A DNA stretch of 64,000 nucleotides from Glandiceps talaboti (lineage: Eukaryota; Hemichordata; Enteropneusta; Spengelidae). The stretch spans positions 16,597,484-16,661,483 of the forward strand of contig NC_135550.1 of NCBI RefSeq assembly GCF_964340395.1, written 5' to 3'. Shown here piece by piece: positions 11,068 to 22,740 of this stretch. A program made the position numbers and the translations under genes. Every line of letters starts with the position of its first letter. The first letter of the stretch is position 1. Below the pieces are notes generated by a model. The model had not been told where the DNA came from. It was given only the letters and a program-made list of their open reading frames with translations, and did no database searches.

Positions 11068-14000
11068 ATGGCCGCTTCGAAGTCAAGATACTACAGCCAC
11101 GGTCTTTTCACGTAAGATTTTAACGGTTTGGTATTTTTTGGCACCCCGGTTTGTATTAGATACTGTCATTTATAGGTCACAATATGTGTATTGATATGAA
11201 TTTGTATAAAAATATTCCCCATTTTCTAATCGTGACTGACTCCAGCGTATGAAGGTGTAGGAAGGAACAATGCATGTGCTTTGTGTTATTGTTTCACTTG
11301 AGGCAGTTCTGCCTGACGTGACATGGAGATGAGTTATGGCTGCAATATGTGTAGCATTAGTTTTGGGGGTATTTTTAAAAAAAATCATTTTATCGTTCCG
11401 GGGTTTTCACTCAAAAATAATGCTACACAAATCCAACTAAAAACAAAATCAAATAGATTGGTGTGATCTGGTGCAAATGTACATAAATCCAAAGTGCCCT
11501 AATCCCATCGAAAATGTACTAACGGTAGTACTATTACTACTACTATACTAGCGAAAAAGCATCACAAACAAATTTGACCCTGAGATCTCGCTGAGGGTGA
11601 GATTTTGTATATAATACATTGGATATGTTTTGACACTTTACATAGGATTATGTTACTTTGGAATATTGAGTAGGTCATGGGGGGTCTGTATTTAATGTCA
11701 AAGTAAGAAAATTTATGATTTTTGGCAGGTAAGGTGTAATATAGCAGTTAAAGCTGCCCAATCTGTGTATCTGTTAGTCTTTCTGCTAGACGTTTGGGCT
11801 TTCTACTGATACAATAAGCGAACAAAGTTTGCAGTGAGGGCTTGCCCAAACATCTAGCTTATGTCATTTTCAAACTTCCAGGGCTTTAAGACCTTACACA
11901 AATAAATTTATAGTAAATCAGTGGCTTACATTGTAAATTTAAAATGACTTTATGCTTTGCAGTGACCATGAACAGTATTACAAAGAAGCATTGGAGAATG
12001 CTTCACATTACAACACCCGGTTGACCATAGAGAGAAAATTGCGCCTTCCCTTCCTTGACACTCACACTGGTATTGCACAAAATAACTGCTACATATGGAT
12101 GCAGAAACGGCACCGTGGACCAGGATTGGCGACTGGTCAGCTGTACACATACCCAGCTAGACGATGGAGGAAAAGAAGAAGACCGCCGCCACTTGAAACA
12201 GAGATTGAACCAGAAAGAGCAATAGAGGAAACAGATGCTGGCCTTAATGATGGCGGTAAGACAAGAGTTTGTATTGAAACTTTAGTGCATGTAAGGAAGT
12301 GATCAGTTCATACAGCTAGGGGGATGGGCTGGCAAATTCTTACTTCGTTCATGATGACATTCAGGGATGTGAAAATTAAAAGTCTAAAAATGTGATTTTC
12401 AGTCAATAAACTTGAACTTCAAAATCACTTGAAATAGGATGCTGTTTCTAGGGATGTGTAGATGCAACATTGTTCATGACATAATTACTTCATTGTTGAT
12501 ATGCAAATGCATTCAAAGAATGTGATTTGAGGTAAAAAAAAATGTTGAATTCCAGAATTTCTCGATGAACAAGTTTAAATTTGGTGTTGATTTTAAGTAT
12601 GAACAGATAATACATTTTTCAATACAAAATGATATACTAGTATTTGAAATGCAAATTAGTTACAAAAAATGCTGTTTATGGTCAAAATCTTACTCAGAAA
12701 ATTCTCTGCAAATACTTTTATAGTTGGTAGTAATGTCCCTAGTTGTGTCTTGTTTTAGTAGATAATAAAATTAATCAATGCAAGATGATATGTTGTTATA
12801 GTTTTGTACAACGTATGTTACTGTTTGACTGTGAATATCACATGCATTGCATCAAGGCCCCATAGACCATGCATGTTTAACACTCATGTGTTGTACAGTA
12901 TAATTAAACGAAGTGTCTAGTACCACCGTGGTGGCGCTAGTCATTGCTCACTGGAACAGCTAGTGCCACCACCTATGATATTTCTCGTCACTGAGCATTT
13001 CCCAACAAATAAATCACACAGAGCTCCTCAAACGCTTCCATTCTACCATAAAACACCAAATGCAAATCAATTTTTTCATTTCTTGTGCAGCTCACAACCA
13101 CTCAAAAAGTCTGTAGCTACAGTCATTCGGTCTGTCATGTACCGCTACGCACATAAATAATGCTGATACTTGTGACACCACCGCTACAGAGACTTTTTTG
13201 AGTGGTTGTGCACTGCATGAGAAATTAAATAATAGGTTTCCATTTGGTGTTTTAAGGTAAAATGGAAGCATTTGAAGAGTTCTGTGTGATTCATTTTGTT
13301 GGAAAATGTTCAGCGATGAGAAATATCATGGCCCGGGCTATTGTGGGTGGTGGCACTAACCAAACCATTTCAGTGAGGAACGGCTAGTGCCATCACAGTG
13401 GCAGTAGTCTATCCAGTGAGGATCGGCTGCTGACACCAGGGTGGTATTAGACTAGGCCATCATTGTATTGCTTTATTTTTGTGTTCTTACAGTAACTGTA
13501 CTTGTACATGTATACTTCACACACTGTAAATCTGTGTTTAAAAGTTGTAATCTGTGTAAAAAGTACAAACTGTCAGTTCTTTTCCACACATCACACACTG
13601 TAAATCTGTGTTTAAAAAGTTGTATCCTATGTAAAATGTACAAACTGTCAGTCCTTTTCCAAACATCATACACTGCAAATCTGTGTTTAAAAGTTGTAAT
13701 CTATGTAAAATGTACAAACTGTCAGTCCTTTTCCAAACATCACACACTGTAAATCTGTGATTAAGAATTGTAATCTGTGTAAAAAGTACAAACTGTCAGT
13801 CCTTTTCCACACATCACACACTGTAAATCTATGTTTAAAAGTTGTAATCTATGTAAAAAGTACAAACTGTCAGTCCTCGTCTACATATCCAACACGTTGA
13901 TATTTTGTCTTCTCTGTTTTTCTTTCACCCTACATATTTTTCTCAAGACATCAGTTTATAATTTGTTGTCAGGCTTTTCCAGCTAAGTGTAGGTGAAGAA

Positions 14001-17000
14001 AGTACATACATGTATACAAATGTGTTGTACTGACACTAAAGAGTATATTGTGATACATGTATATATGTTGGGTGAAATGACCAAGCATCTGTGTCCTTCC
14101 CTCCGATCCAATTCCCTTACCTCCTACCTCCCTCATCAACTAACGTGTTGAATAATGATGTCATTTGAAACATGCATGGAGAAAGGAGGATTTTGAATAT
14201 GCCATATTGCTGTTAACAGGGTGATAAAAGATTTCATGGTTTGGCCACTAGGGGTGCTGTTTGCAAGCTGGCTGTGAGGGCCAGAATAGTTGAGTATTGT
14301 GATGTAAAGACAGCAGACATGAAGTTACATGTACATGTACCACTTATTTTCCATGTTGTTGTCACTGCACTGTTTTATTAGCAACTCCCAGTAATCAAAA
14401 CATGACTAACCACTACTGTAACTGCAATACTCTTTTAGAACACAGGGTTGTTTTACACACATTTTGTTGACAGCTTTGTGCTTTGCCATACAATAAGTGG
14501 CCATGGTCAAATTTTAGCCCTCACATTGACAAATCTTGGGCACCCACTTTCAAACTTTACCCACGAAATGACCAGAACTTTGCTAACTGGAATATGGTAT
14601 ATTGCCTTGACGACATGCACCCAGTACAAATAAATAAACTTACATGTCATCTCTTGTTTTTTCAATTTTTTTGATGAAATTCTATAAAAAAAAATCAAAA
14701 AGTAAGTATTTGCCTGTTGAAAGGTAAATTTTCAAAAAAATTAAGACTAAAGCTGTGCATGCTGTAATAGTTCATGGATGGATACTGAGAAAAGGGAAAC
14801 TTAAATTATCTAATGTAAAGTTGAAATTTTGGTCTTTTTTCTTTCTTTCACTACTGTGTTTCTTCTTGCTTGTCCCAGTCCTATGTATGCTGACTGCATG
14901 TACTGTATGTATATTAGCATGTGTATAAAATGTATTCGATTTGCTGATAGTAAATTCTAGTTCAGTTTCCCCTTGAAGTTTTGACAAGTTTTGTATCTTG
15001 GAATACAGATCTCAACCTTGTAGGCTCAGTAGAAAATGCGCTTGGTGTAAACTCGGAGGAGGCCAACAGTCTGATTGACTCCATCCTGAATCCCAGTGAG
15101 AAGGATTCCAGGGAAGATTCCTTGATGAAGGATCTGGAGTCGCTGAGTGATATTCCAGATGCTGGTGAGATTGATGAAGTGGATGATCTCAGAAGTGATG
15201 ATGAAGATTATGAAGTGAGTTTAAAGAAGAAGAAAAATAAAAAGGTATGACAACACTTGGTTCTTGCAGCATGCTAACAAGTACAAAATTGAGACATGTG
15301 TTTCATTAGGGATCTGTTGTACCAGTAGAGTATTGCAAAGCTTGCTATGTGTACATCACAACATGCTCTCAAATCTGCACTTTACAATGTACATGTGTAT
15401 TTCAAACACCTCGAAATCTGTTCTACTCACTGATATTAATATCTGCTGGTCTGGAGTATACAATTACCACCTTTTAGCACACATGGGCAAATCCTTCACG
15501 TAAAACTCACTTGCTCCCTAGGTCTCTGTTCATTGACATTCCTAGACCAATGCTAATGGCTGGCATCAATGAGGGGATTATGGGCCAACTACATTGTTTG
15601 ACCATCATGATTCGATGTCTGATAAAGTTTTGAATATCATATAGCATGTTCATTTTCAGCATCATTTCGAACATGTGATAGTGCCAAGTTAAAGTGGTCA
15701 TTGTCCTATTGGTTAGGGTACAGTCCCTCAAAGAATATGCATGCATGATGTTGCCCTAGTAATCAGTCAATTTGTGTATAATGTCCGTCAATGATACCCT
15801 GATCTTTTGATCTCTGATTGTATAATGTATTTCATTTTGTATGGTCTCTTCCAGCAAACAAGGACAACCAAACGTAAAACAGACAGTGACATGCCAACCC
15901 TCATGGCAGAAGACAAGGAGAAACCATTTGCCTGTCATCGTAAGTCAGTTCTTACTTGTTTTGTTGTACTACTCATGGCTGCATGCCTCCTTTAGCTGCT
16001 ACAACCCAGCTTTTTTTTCAGTTTGAATTTGATTTTTTTATATATATATTTTGATTTTTCTTATGATTTTATAAAGACAATGACAACTTGTTTGAGGGGG
16101 TAGAAAAGTAAATCTGGTAATGATTGTATAAAGTTTAGTAAGTTTTCAATTAACACCACAATATTGTTCCAGTGTGTGGCAGGCGATACAAGAACCGACC
16201 AGGTCTGAGTTACCACATGAATCATGCCCATGGCGGTGTGGAAGTGTCATTTGATGAGAAGTCGCAACCATCTCCTCTGGAGCCAGCCATTCAACAAGGT
16301 ATCGCAAACATACCTATAGTACTAGCTCTATCAGATTAATCTCTGTAATTGCTCTCTGTTCACTGGCGCATTGATAAGTTGAGTCTGAGAATGTTGCTGT
16401 ATGACAAGAGGTTTTCTAAACTCTACTGATACTGTGCTTGCTCTCTAACCAGTGTTTGTCTGAAATTCAAAATGCATAGAAGTCAAGTTCAATGAAAGTG
16501 ATATCTTTGTTAAGAGGCTTGAGAAGTTAATACTTGATAACTGTGTAATGGCCCTGTCTTAGTTACTCATAAAAGTAACTACAGGTAGTGGCGGTGGTGG
16601 TGGTGGTGGGACAGGTAATCTGCAGAAATACATGTAACTTATTAAATACACAATTTATCCATAGCAAAGCATTGTATATAGTTGGATACATATACACCAT
16701 TAAACTAATGATGTTACCCAATCACTGCTGTTGTCCATAGGTCATGCCAATAATTCGTTGATTCCCCAGTTTTAATCAAGTACATCCTAGGAATGAAAGA
16801 CATCTAACATTCAGTAATACAGAGAATTCAGTTCTATATACGGATGATATCAAATTCATTTCATAAGCAACAATCTACACATGTATAATAAGAAGTGACT
16901 TTTCTAGAAAGCTGGTGTTATTATATTAGATCTTGACCGTGACAGAAAATCTTATTATCTTATTTGAAGCAAAAAATCACTTTACTACATAACTCAAAAC

Positions 17001-20000
17001 AGTTTGATATATAAACTCTACTGAATTGTCGAGGTCCTGTATTGATATTATCAGTCACAAACTTTCTTTTCATTTCATGTCACAATTGTGTAAGTTACTA
17101 TCCAGGACAAACTTTAATTTATCTACCAAGAAATCAGTGTCATCTTACTTTGTCACATTAGCGCCCTCATGCTAGCAAGGGCACAGCGCTTTTGTTTTGA
17201 CATGCTTTGTCTTTTTCAAAAGGTTATGTTTAACCCTTCCCATTTAATGATTATGTATAATAGTATATACCAAAAAAAGGAAGTGTGACAAGCTGAAAGT
17301 GGGGGATAAAAGCTATTTTCACTAACAATCTAGAGAGTATAACTGGACAAACTTTGGTTTCATTTTATGTAAAAAAGTGATGTGTTGTAATTCAGTTTAT
17401 CGTAGATTAATGGGTTACATACTGACATATGATTTTATTATTTAACAGATTATTGACCTACGTTGTTTGGCATTATATCATACTTTACATTTCATTTGTT
17501 TCTTTCTTTCCATTTTTAAACCTCAGCTAATTTCATACCTCGTGGCTTGTTGTGTAAGTTGGCACTGCCTTCTAGTTTTTAGTTAGATGTGATGTGGTAT
17601 ATATACATGTATACGTGGTTCTTATTACACTAATTGTGTCAGTGCAATTTGCTTTGTTTACTCAAAGTGTTTAGTGCTACTGGCATATCAGAATGTCTGT
17701 CTGTCTCTCTGCCTCTCACGTGTGTGCATTCATATGGGTGTGGTAGCCTGAAAGATCCAGGTGTTGTTTCCACTCATGTAATATCCTCGACAACGAGTAG
17801 CCAGTGGTTATATAAATGGACCAGTGACTGGCTCTTTCAGAGTAGTGGGTGTGGGTGTGGGTGCGTGAAATAAACTCAAAGTTAGAACTGCCACTGGCAT
17901 TGTACTCTAGTTGGATATACTATTTGTAATGGTGTTGCATTGGTACAGTTCAAACAATCAATAGTTGTGGCTTTTAAGCTTGGCTATAACCATATAAAAC
18001 CTTTGGCAGTTAAAGTCCTTGTAAGTGGTATGATCAGTGAAAGAATGAAGAAATTTTCAATGGCAGAGGGCTTGATTAGTCCTGAGCTATCTTATACAAA
18101 ATAGTCCAAATGTTGTACAGCTATAAGAAACCATTGCCGGACATGTAGAAAACGTATCAGCAACCATTTAACTTAGACACTGTGAAGTAAAACAAACATA
18201 GATATGACTGTCTTGGTGATTGTTTTAAAAAAAATATCGGCTAAATTCCACAGCAGCAATGGCTTCTATAGTGACTGCATGATTTGCTAAATTCCACAGC
18301 AACAGTAACCTCTTCCATAGTGACCGCATGATTCGCAAATTTCCACAGCAACAGTAACCTCTTCCATAGTGACCACATGAATGGCTAAATTCCACAGCAA
18401 CAGTAACCTCTTCCATAGTGACTGCATGAATGGCTAAATTCCACAGCAACAGTAACCTCTTCCATAGTGACTGCATGAATGGCTAAATTCCACAGCAACA
18501 GTAACCGCATCCATAGCATCTGTATGACTGAAGTGTATTTTACCTAAAAAATGTACACTTTCACTGGCTCTTGCTTGCAGACATTTTAATACTTAAATGT
18601 GGCCAATTTCTTTTAAATCTTGCATACATGTAACACAGAACAAGGGACATATGTATGTATTACTTTTTACTGAATCAGGAATGGCATCCATTGGTGTGAA
18701 AGTGTACCATTTGTACAGTAACAAATAAAAAGACACATGCACTTACATTGTAATTCAAGTATCTGTGCCAGGCCTATACTATCAGATATGACGATGCTTT
18801 TGCCAATGCTAATATCTTTGCATGTGACCTTGACTTTACCTTCTGGGTACACATTTAGCAAAATGACAGAAAGAAAGTATTTGAGAGAGGGACTTCTGAA
18901 AAGACTCGTTTTGATACTGTTTATCTTTGTGTTCAAGATTTATATGGCACCATATTGAGTATTCAAGTCAAATTTTTTGGCAGTGTGTTACGTTGTGTGT
19001 GTTTGTGTGTATCTGCCGTGTCTTGTAGCTTTGGTATTAAAAGATTATTCCAAGATGTGTTATTTACATGGTTGTTAACATGAATGTTGTCTGTAAGGTA
19101 CGCTGTGACAGGGCGCCCTCACACACCAGCCAACCCCTTTCACAGGAGCAGGCTGGTGAGGGCAGCGATATCTTATGGCCTAACATGAAATGTAACTTGG
19201 AAATTAACTGTTTATAAGTGTTTGTTGTTACTGTGTTCAAAAGATAAATTCAACCCCGATAAAATCATGAAAAAAGGGGTCATCTTTCAAATTTTTTAAA
19301 TAGAGGTCAAAACAGTGTCATCAAAATGACAGATGTAAAGCCATATACATTGTAGAAGCCAATATGGTGGCTGAATACTTTGTTAACTGTGTGGGGAAAA
19401 TGTGTTGATTTCCTTGAAAACAAGACAGAGGACTCCCAAATTTCTTCATTATATTTAAAAAAGACATGGAGCAAGCTTCCATATGGCAAAGTTTGGAGAG
19501 ATTTTATATTAAGACTATAAGAGCTTTGATTTTCACTGAAATTCATCCCCGTGATGCAATCTGCCTTACTTAACAGATAATAAACATCCAGCTATCTGTA
19601 GTATGGAATATCTTTGTGTACAGCTATTTTGCAACTAAAATGAATTGTCTTCAATTCGTAGGTTAGGAAATTAGAAAGAGACTGCTGCATTTGTTCATGA
19701 ATAGTGAGCCAGTTGGCAACACCCAGCTCTTTTATACCATACAGTCTGTGATTGTACCATGGCCAATAAATGCCTCTCTTTATCAAATCTTTTTTTTTGT
19801 CTGTTACAGCAACCACTAGAACAACTCCTAGTGGTATTGCTGCACCAAATAACTACTGTGATTTCTGTCTTGGTGATGCTACTGAGAATAAGAAAACTGG
19901 GAACTCTGAAGAATTGATCTCCTGCTCAGACTGTGGCCGATCAGGTAAAAATTATGTTCTCCACTTACATTTGTTCATCCTATAATATATTCATTGATTC

Positions 20001-22022
20001 AAAGTGTATATCTATACTTATCCATTGATTCTTCCAAAAAATGAGGTAACGACATTGAAGCACAACTGATCTTAGAGAAATTAATTTCAGTTGTTATTAT
20101 GTGTAGACCAATGACAGTGTATGAGATTCTGGTTCTTGGCCAAATATCACCAAATTTGCATACCAAAGATTAACCTTGGCTTCAGTAATTTGAGTAACAT
20201 TCCTAGCAGCATTCATACAAAGCATCAATATCAATATACATGTATAGTTCAAGGTCACCACAAGTTTTTAACCCCAATGGAGGGGGGGGGGGGCTATAGA
20301 AATTAGACAAGTCAGCCATATGTGAGCTGCTATATCTCAGACACCCACAACTAAAATTCACCCAAACTTGGCTCAAGTGTCAGCCACAAAAGAATACCTG
20401 TACCAGTCAACTTTGATCTTTTTGGCACAATTAATAGTGAGCATATTTGTCACAAAAATGCATAGTTTATGTCACACCTTCAAAGGTGTTAATCGTACAG
20501 GCATTATTCATGTATCTCCTACCTACCCTACCCCCCCCCCCCCCCACCTGCATTATCAGCAATGAGGTTGCTAATGAGACCTTGACTTTTGCTAATGAGG
20601 CCTCAACTTTCATGTTCAATTAACAAAATGTGGACTGTTGATGCAAGAAGGTGAATACAAAGACTGTGACAGAAACTCCAGTTTGTTTACAAATCACTTT
20701 CTGTGGTCATGTTCTGATGCGGTCTGGTAGTTCTGAAAGAACACACTTGACGGTATAAATTGCAACTCAAACAATCAATGAAATAAGACACACATGTGTA
20801 GCTGATAATAACCTTCTTTTCTCTTTTTCACTACTCAAGGTCACCCATCATGTCTACAGTTCACAACCAAAATGACCTCTAATGTCAAGAAGTATCGTTG
20901 GCAGTGCATAGAATGTAAATCATGCCATTTATGTGGCACATCAGATAATGACGTATGTATACTATGTTTATATGTCTCTGAATGGCAGAACATAGAATGT
21001 AAATCATGCCATTTATGTGGCACATCAGATAATGACGTATGTATACTATGTTTATATGTCTCTGAATGGCAGAACATAGAATGTAAATCATGCCATTTAT
21101 GTGGCACATCAGATAATGACGTATGTATACTGTGTTTATATGTCTCTGAATGGCAGAACATAGAATGTAAATCATGCCATTTATGTGGCACATCAGATAA
21201 TGATGTATGTTTACTGTGTTTATATGTCTCTGAATGGCAGAACATAGAATGTAAATCAATGTGAATGACTTCATTTATGTGGTAATTCACAATGTGGATG
21301 CACAGTTTCATCTTTTTACAAGTATTGTATACAGCATGAATCATGCATCTGGACCAAGGCACTTTTGGCATATTTATCACAATTTAATGATAAAGATAAA
21401 AACTAAAGGTTATTTATTTATTTGTCAGGATCAGCTGCTCTTTTGTGATGACTGTGACCGTGGTTACCATATGTATTGTTTGAATCCACCAATGTCACAT
21501 CCACCAGAAGGTAAGCCATTGTGACTTTTCAAACCCCATCGCATTAGCTGCATTCGAAGGGAACTTGTGTAATGTTCTTTGTCTGTCTGTGTCTTTGAAA
21601 AGTGTGTGTGCATGTGTGTCTGTCTGTTTGGATTAACATTATTGTCAAAATCTCTTAAAACAGTTGAAATTACCCTACTCTCCAGTCTGCTATTTGTGTT
21701 TGATGGTAAATTCTCGAATGCTTTTGCTACCTTTGGACTTGAATTGTGTTTTACTAGTCTGTGGCTCACTACCTTGTGTTTATCCTGTGTTTTACTAGTC
21801 TGTGGCTCACTACCTTGTGTTTATCCTGTGTTTTACTAGTCTGTGGCTCACTACCTTGTGTTTATCCTGTGTTTTACTAGTCTGTGGCTCACTACCTTGT
21901 GTTTATCCTGTGTTTTACTAGTCTGTGGCTCACTACCTTGTGTTTATCCTGTGTTTTATTTGTAGGTAGCTGGATCTGTAATTTATGTGAAGCTGAAGCA
22001 GAAGATGAGAAACTCCAGCAAG

Positions 22023-22056
<34 letters not shown>

Positions 22057-22138
22057 GACTCGACGACACCCAGTGCCTCATCATCCACCCCATCCATCAA
22101 GTTTACAACCCCCGCTGCTTAAACCTGGTATACACTGA
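11068..22138 (+). CDS. DPF: D4/DPF family protein (Requiem domain, C2H2 finger, double PHD finger)
   Basis: Subunit of BAF-type SWI/SNF chromatin remodellers that reads acylated histone H3 tails through its double PHD finger. Nine exons: 11068-11111, 11963-12255, 15009-15244 (or -15214), 15855-15939, 16173-16298, 19810-19944, 20840-20952, 21429-21510, 21966-22138. All junction phases agree and give 428 (or 418) residues, against 391 for human DPF2. The Requiem N-domain (about 10-90) has [20 protein letters not shown]. An acidic region follows, then the C2H2 finger at about 216-239 (C218, C221, H234, H239; [14 protein letters not shown]). The double PHD spans about 275-380 ([53 protein letters not shown]). 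The C-terminus carries about 11 glutamines and a Pro/His-rich end before the stop at 22136-22138. It is a single pre-vertebrate-type member, so it cannot be assigned to DPF1, 2 or 3. Confidence 0.95.
12914..13462. mobile_element. Long inverted-repeat (foldback) element in DPF intron 2
   Basis: The left arm (about 12915-13125) and right arm (about 13177-13460) are inverted copies about 200 bases or longer with a short loop. Matching stretches include CTAGTGCCACCACC, ATGATATTTCTC, CTTCCATT, AAAACACCAAATG and CACAACCACTCAAAAA. Outer ends are CTAGTACCACCGTGGTGGCG and the inverse of CACCAGGGTGGTATTAGACT. The transcript would form a long hairpin. Confidence 0.8.
13515..13885. repeat. 74-bp minisatellite in DPF intron 2
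   Basis: Five copies of a 74-75 bp unit starting ACACTGTAAATCTGTGTTTA, at 13521, 13595, 13670, 13744 and 13818. The open frames in it are by-products of the repeat. Confidence 0.95.
15215..15244 (+). other. DPF: Optional 30-nt exon extension in DPF exon 3 (tandem in-frame donors)
   Basis: DYE|GTGAGT at 15214/15215 and KKNKK|GTATGA at 15244/15245 are both usable donors and both end in phase 0. The second adds [10 protein letters not shown] before QTRTTKRKT. The first donor is the better match to consensus. Vertebrate DPF2 has a basic stretch at the same place. Confidence 0.6.
16585..16614 (+). other. DPF: Candidate 30-nt glycine-rich microexon of DPF
   Basis: ACTACAG precedes and GTAATC follows. 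The 30 bases fit the phase 1 junction between exons 5 and 6 exactly and would insert [10 protein letters not shown] before ATTRTTPSG. The upstream pyrimidine tract is weak, so it could be only a (GGT)n repeat. Confidence 0.4.
17527..17553 (+). other. DPF: Candidate 27-nt cassette microexon of DPF
   Basis: A strong pyrimidine tract ending in ACCTCAG, then CTAATTTCATACCTCGTGGC plus TTGTTGT, then a consensus donor GTAAGT. It fits the phase 1 exon 5/6 junction and would insert nine residues (ANFIPRGLL, changing the following codon to Ser). Splice signals are strong on both sides. Confidence 0.42.
18237..18525. repeat. 46-49 bp minisatellite in DPF intron
   Basis: Six copies of a unit with AAATTCCACAGCAACAGTAA followed by CCTCTTCCATAGTGACTGCA. 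It lies between exons 5 and 6 and generates a spurious antisense open frame. Confidence 0.92.
20840..20952 (+). CDS. DPF: DPF exon 7: junction of PHD1 and PHD2
   Basis: Encodes (G)HPSCLQF...[22 protein letters not shown]. It carries the last zinc ligands of PHD finger 1 and the first of PHD finger 2. The donor GAC|GTATGT joins in phase 0 to [17 protein letters not shown] at 21429, as in vertebrate DPF2. The last 46 bases and the donor are the first copy of the 84-bp tandem repeat that follows. Confidence 0.93.
20907..21257 (+). repeat. 84-bp exonic minisatellite with repeated, in-frame splice donors
   Basis: Units start at 20907, 20991, 21075 and 21159, with a partial fifth at 21243, exactly 84 bases apart. 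Each holds the PHD-junction coding segment ([14 protein letters not shown]), a donor (after 20952, 21036, 21120 and 21204) and a linker reading [14 protein letters not shown]. Because 84 is 28 codons, the reading frame stays open through all copies to a stop at about 21264. Copies differ by a few bases (for example ACTATG versus ACTGTG, and GAC versus GAT at the fourth donor), so a simple assembly stutter is less likely. Confidence 0.95.
21746..21962. repeat. 41-bp minisatellite abutting the last DPF acceptor
   Basis: Five copies of a 41-bp unit starting GTGTTTTACTAGTCTGTGGC; a partial sixth becomes the acceptor GTGTTTTATTTGTAG of the last exon. Confidence 0.95.
22025..22057 (+). repeat. DPF: (CAA)n tract encoding polyglutamine in DPF
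   Basis: Ten CAA codons and one CAG, coding for 11 glutamines near the DPF C-terminus. A triplet tract like this is likely to vary in length between alleles. Confidence 0.9.
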
Positions 22139-22304
22139 AGTATTCAGTGATTGTAGCTGTTTTGATCATAGGACTAAAACATTGTGTTGGATGTTTGTAA
22201 TACTAGTAGTAGTCTGCAATTTGAAACACGTAGATTTGGTTATCCAAAATGTAGGATGCTTTGGTGTGTAGTTGTACTCAGTGTACAAACTGGAGTCTGT
22301 AACA

Positions 22305-22740
22305 TACAGGATAACCGATATCTTAGATGTTGTAGTCCACAACATACAGGATGTCTTAGATGTAGTAGTCTGTAACACACAGGATGTCTTAGATGCAGTA
22401 GTCCGTAACACACAGGATGTCTTAGATGCAGTAGTCTGTAACATACAGGATGTCTTAGATGTTGTAGTCCGTAACATACAGGATGTCTTAGATGCAGTAG
22501 TCCGTAACACGCAGGATGTCTTATATGTAGTAGTCCGTAACATACAGGTTGTCTTAGATGCAGTAGTCCGTAACACACAGGATGTCCTAGATGTTGTAGT
22601 CTGTAACATACAGGATGTCTTAGATGCAGTAGTCCGTAACATACAGGATGTCTTAGATGTAGTAGTCCTCAAAGTACAGGGTGTCTTAGATGTAGTAGTC
22701 CTCAAAGTACAGGGTGTCTTAGATGTAGTTGTCAACATAT
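22305..22740. repeat. 33-bp minisatellite downstream of DPF
   Basis: About 13 copies of a 33-bp unit with TAACATACAGGATGTCTTAG and ATGCAGTAGTCCG. The period is 11 codons, so long open frames appear on both strands. None is a gene. It may lie in the DPF 3' UTR. Confidence 0.95.

Noticed and set aside
14448-14698. Overlapping 61-63 residue frames in DPF intron 2, after a TTGACAG that could be an acceptor
   Set aside because: No phase-compatible donor, no similarity to DPF, and exons 2 and 3 join directly in frame without it.
18225-18476. 83-residue minus-strand repetitive frame
   Set aside because: Product of the 46-49 bp minisatellite in a DPF intron.
20841-21380. 179- and 129-residue minus-strand frames over the DPF repeat
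   Set aside because: Antisense shadow of the 84-bp array, which stays open because 84 is divisible by three.
21757-21921. Upstream TTTTACTAG sites in the 41-bp array as alternative acceptors for the last DPF exon
   Set aside because: In the required phase they read into TAG before GSWICNLC, so they would truncate the protein.
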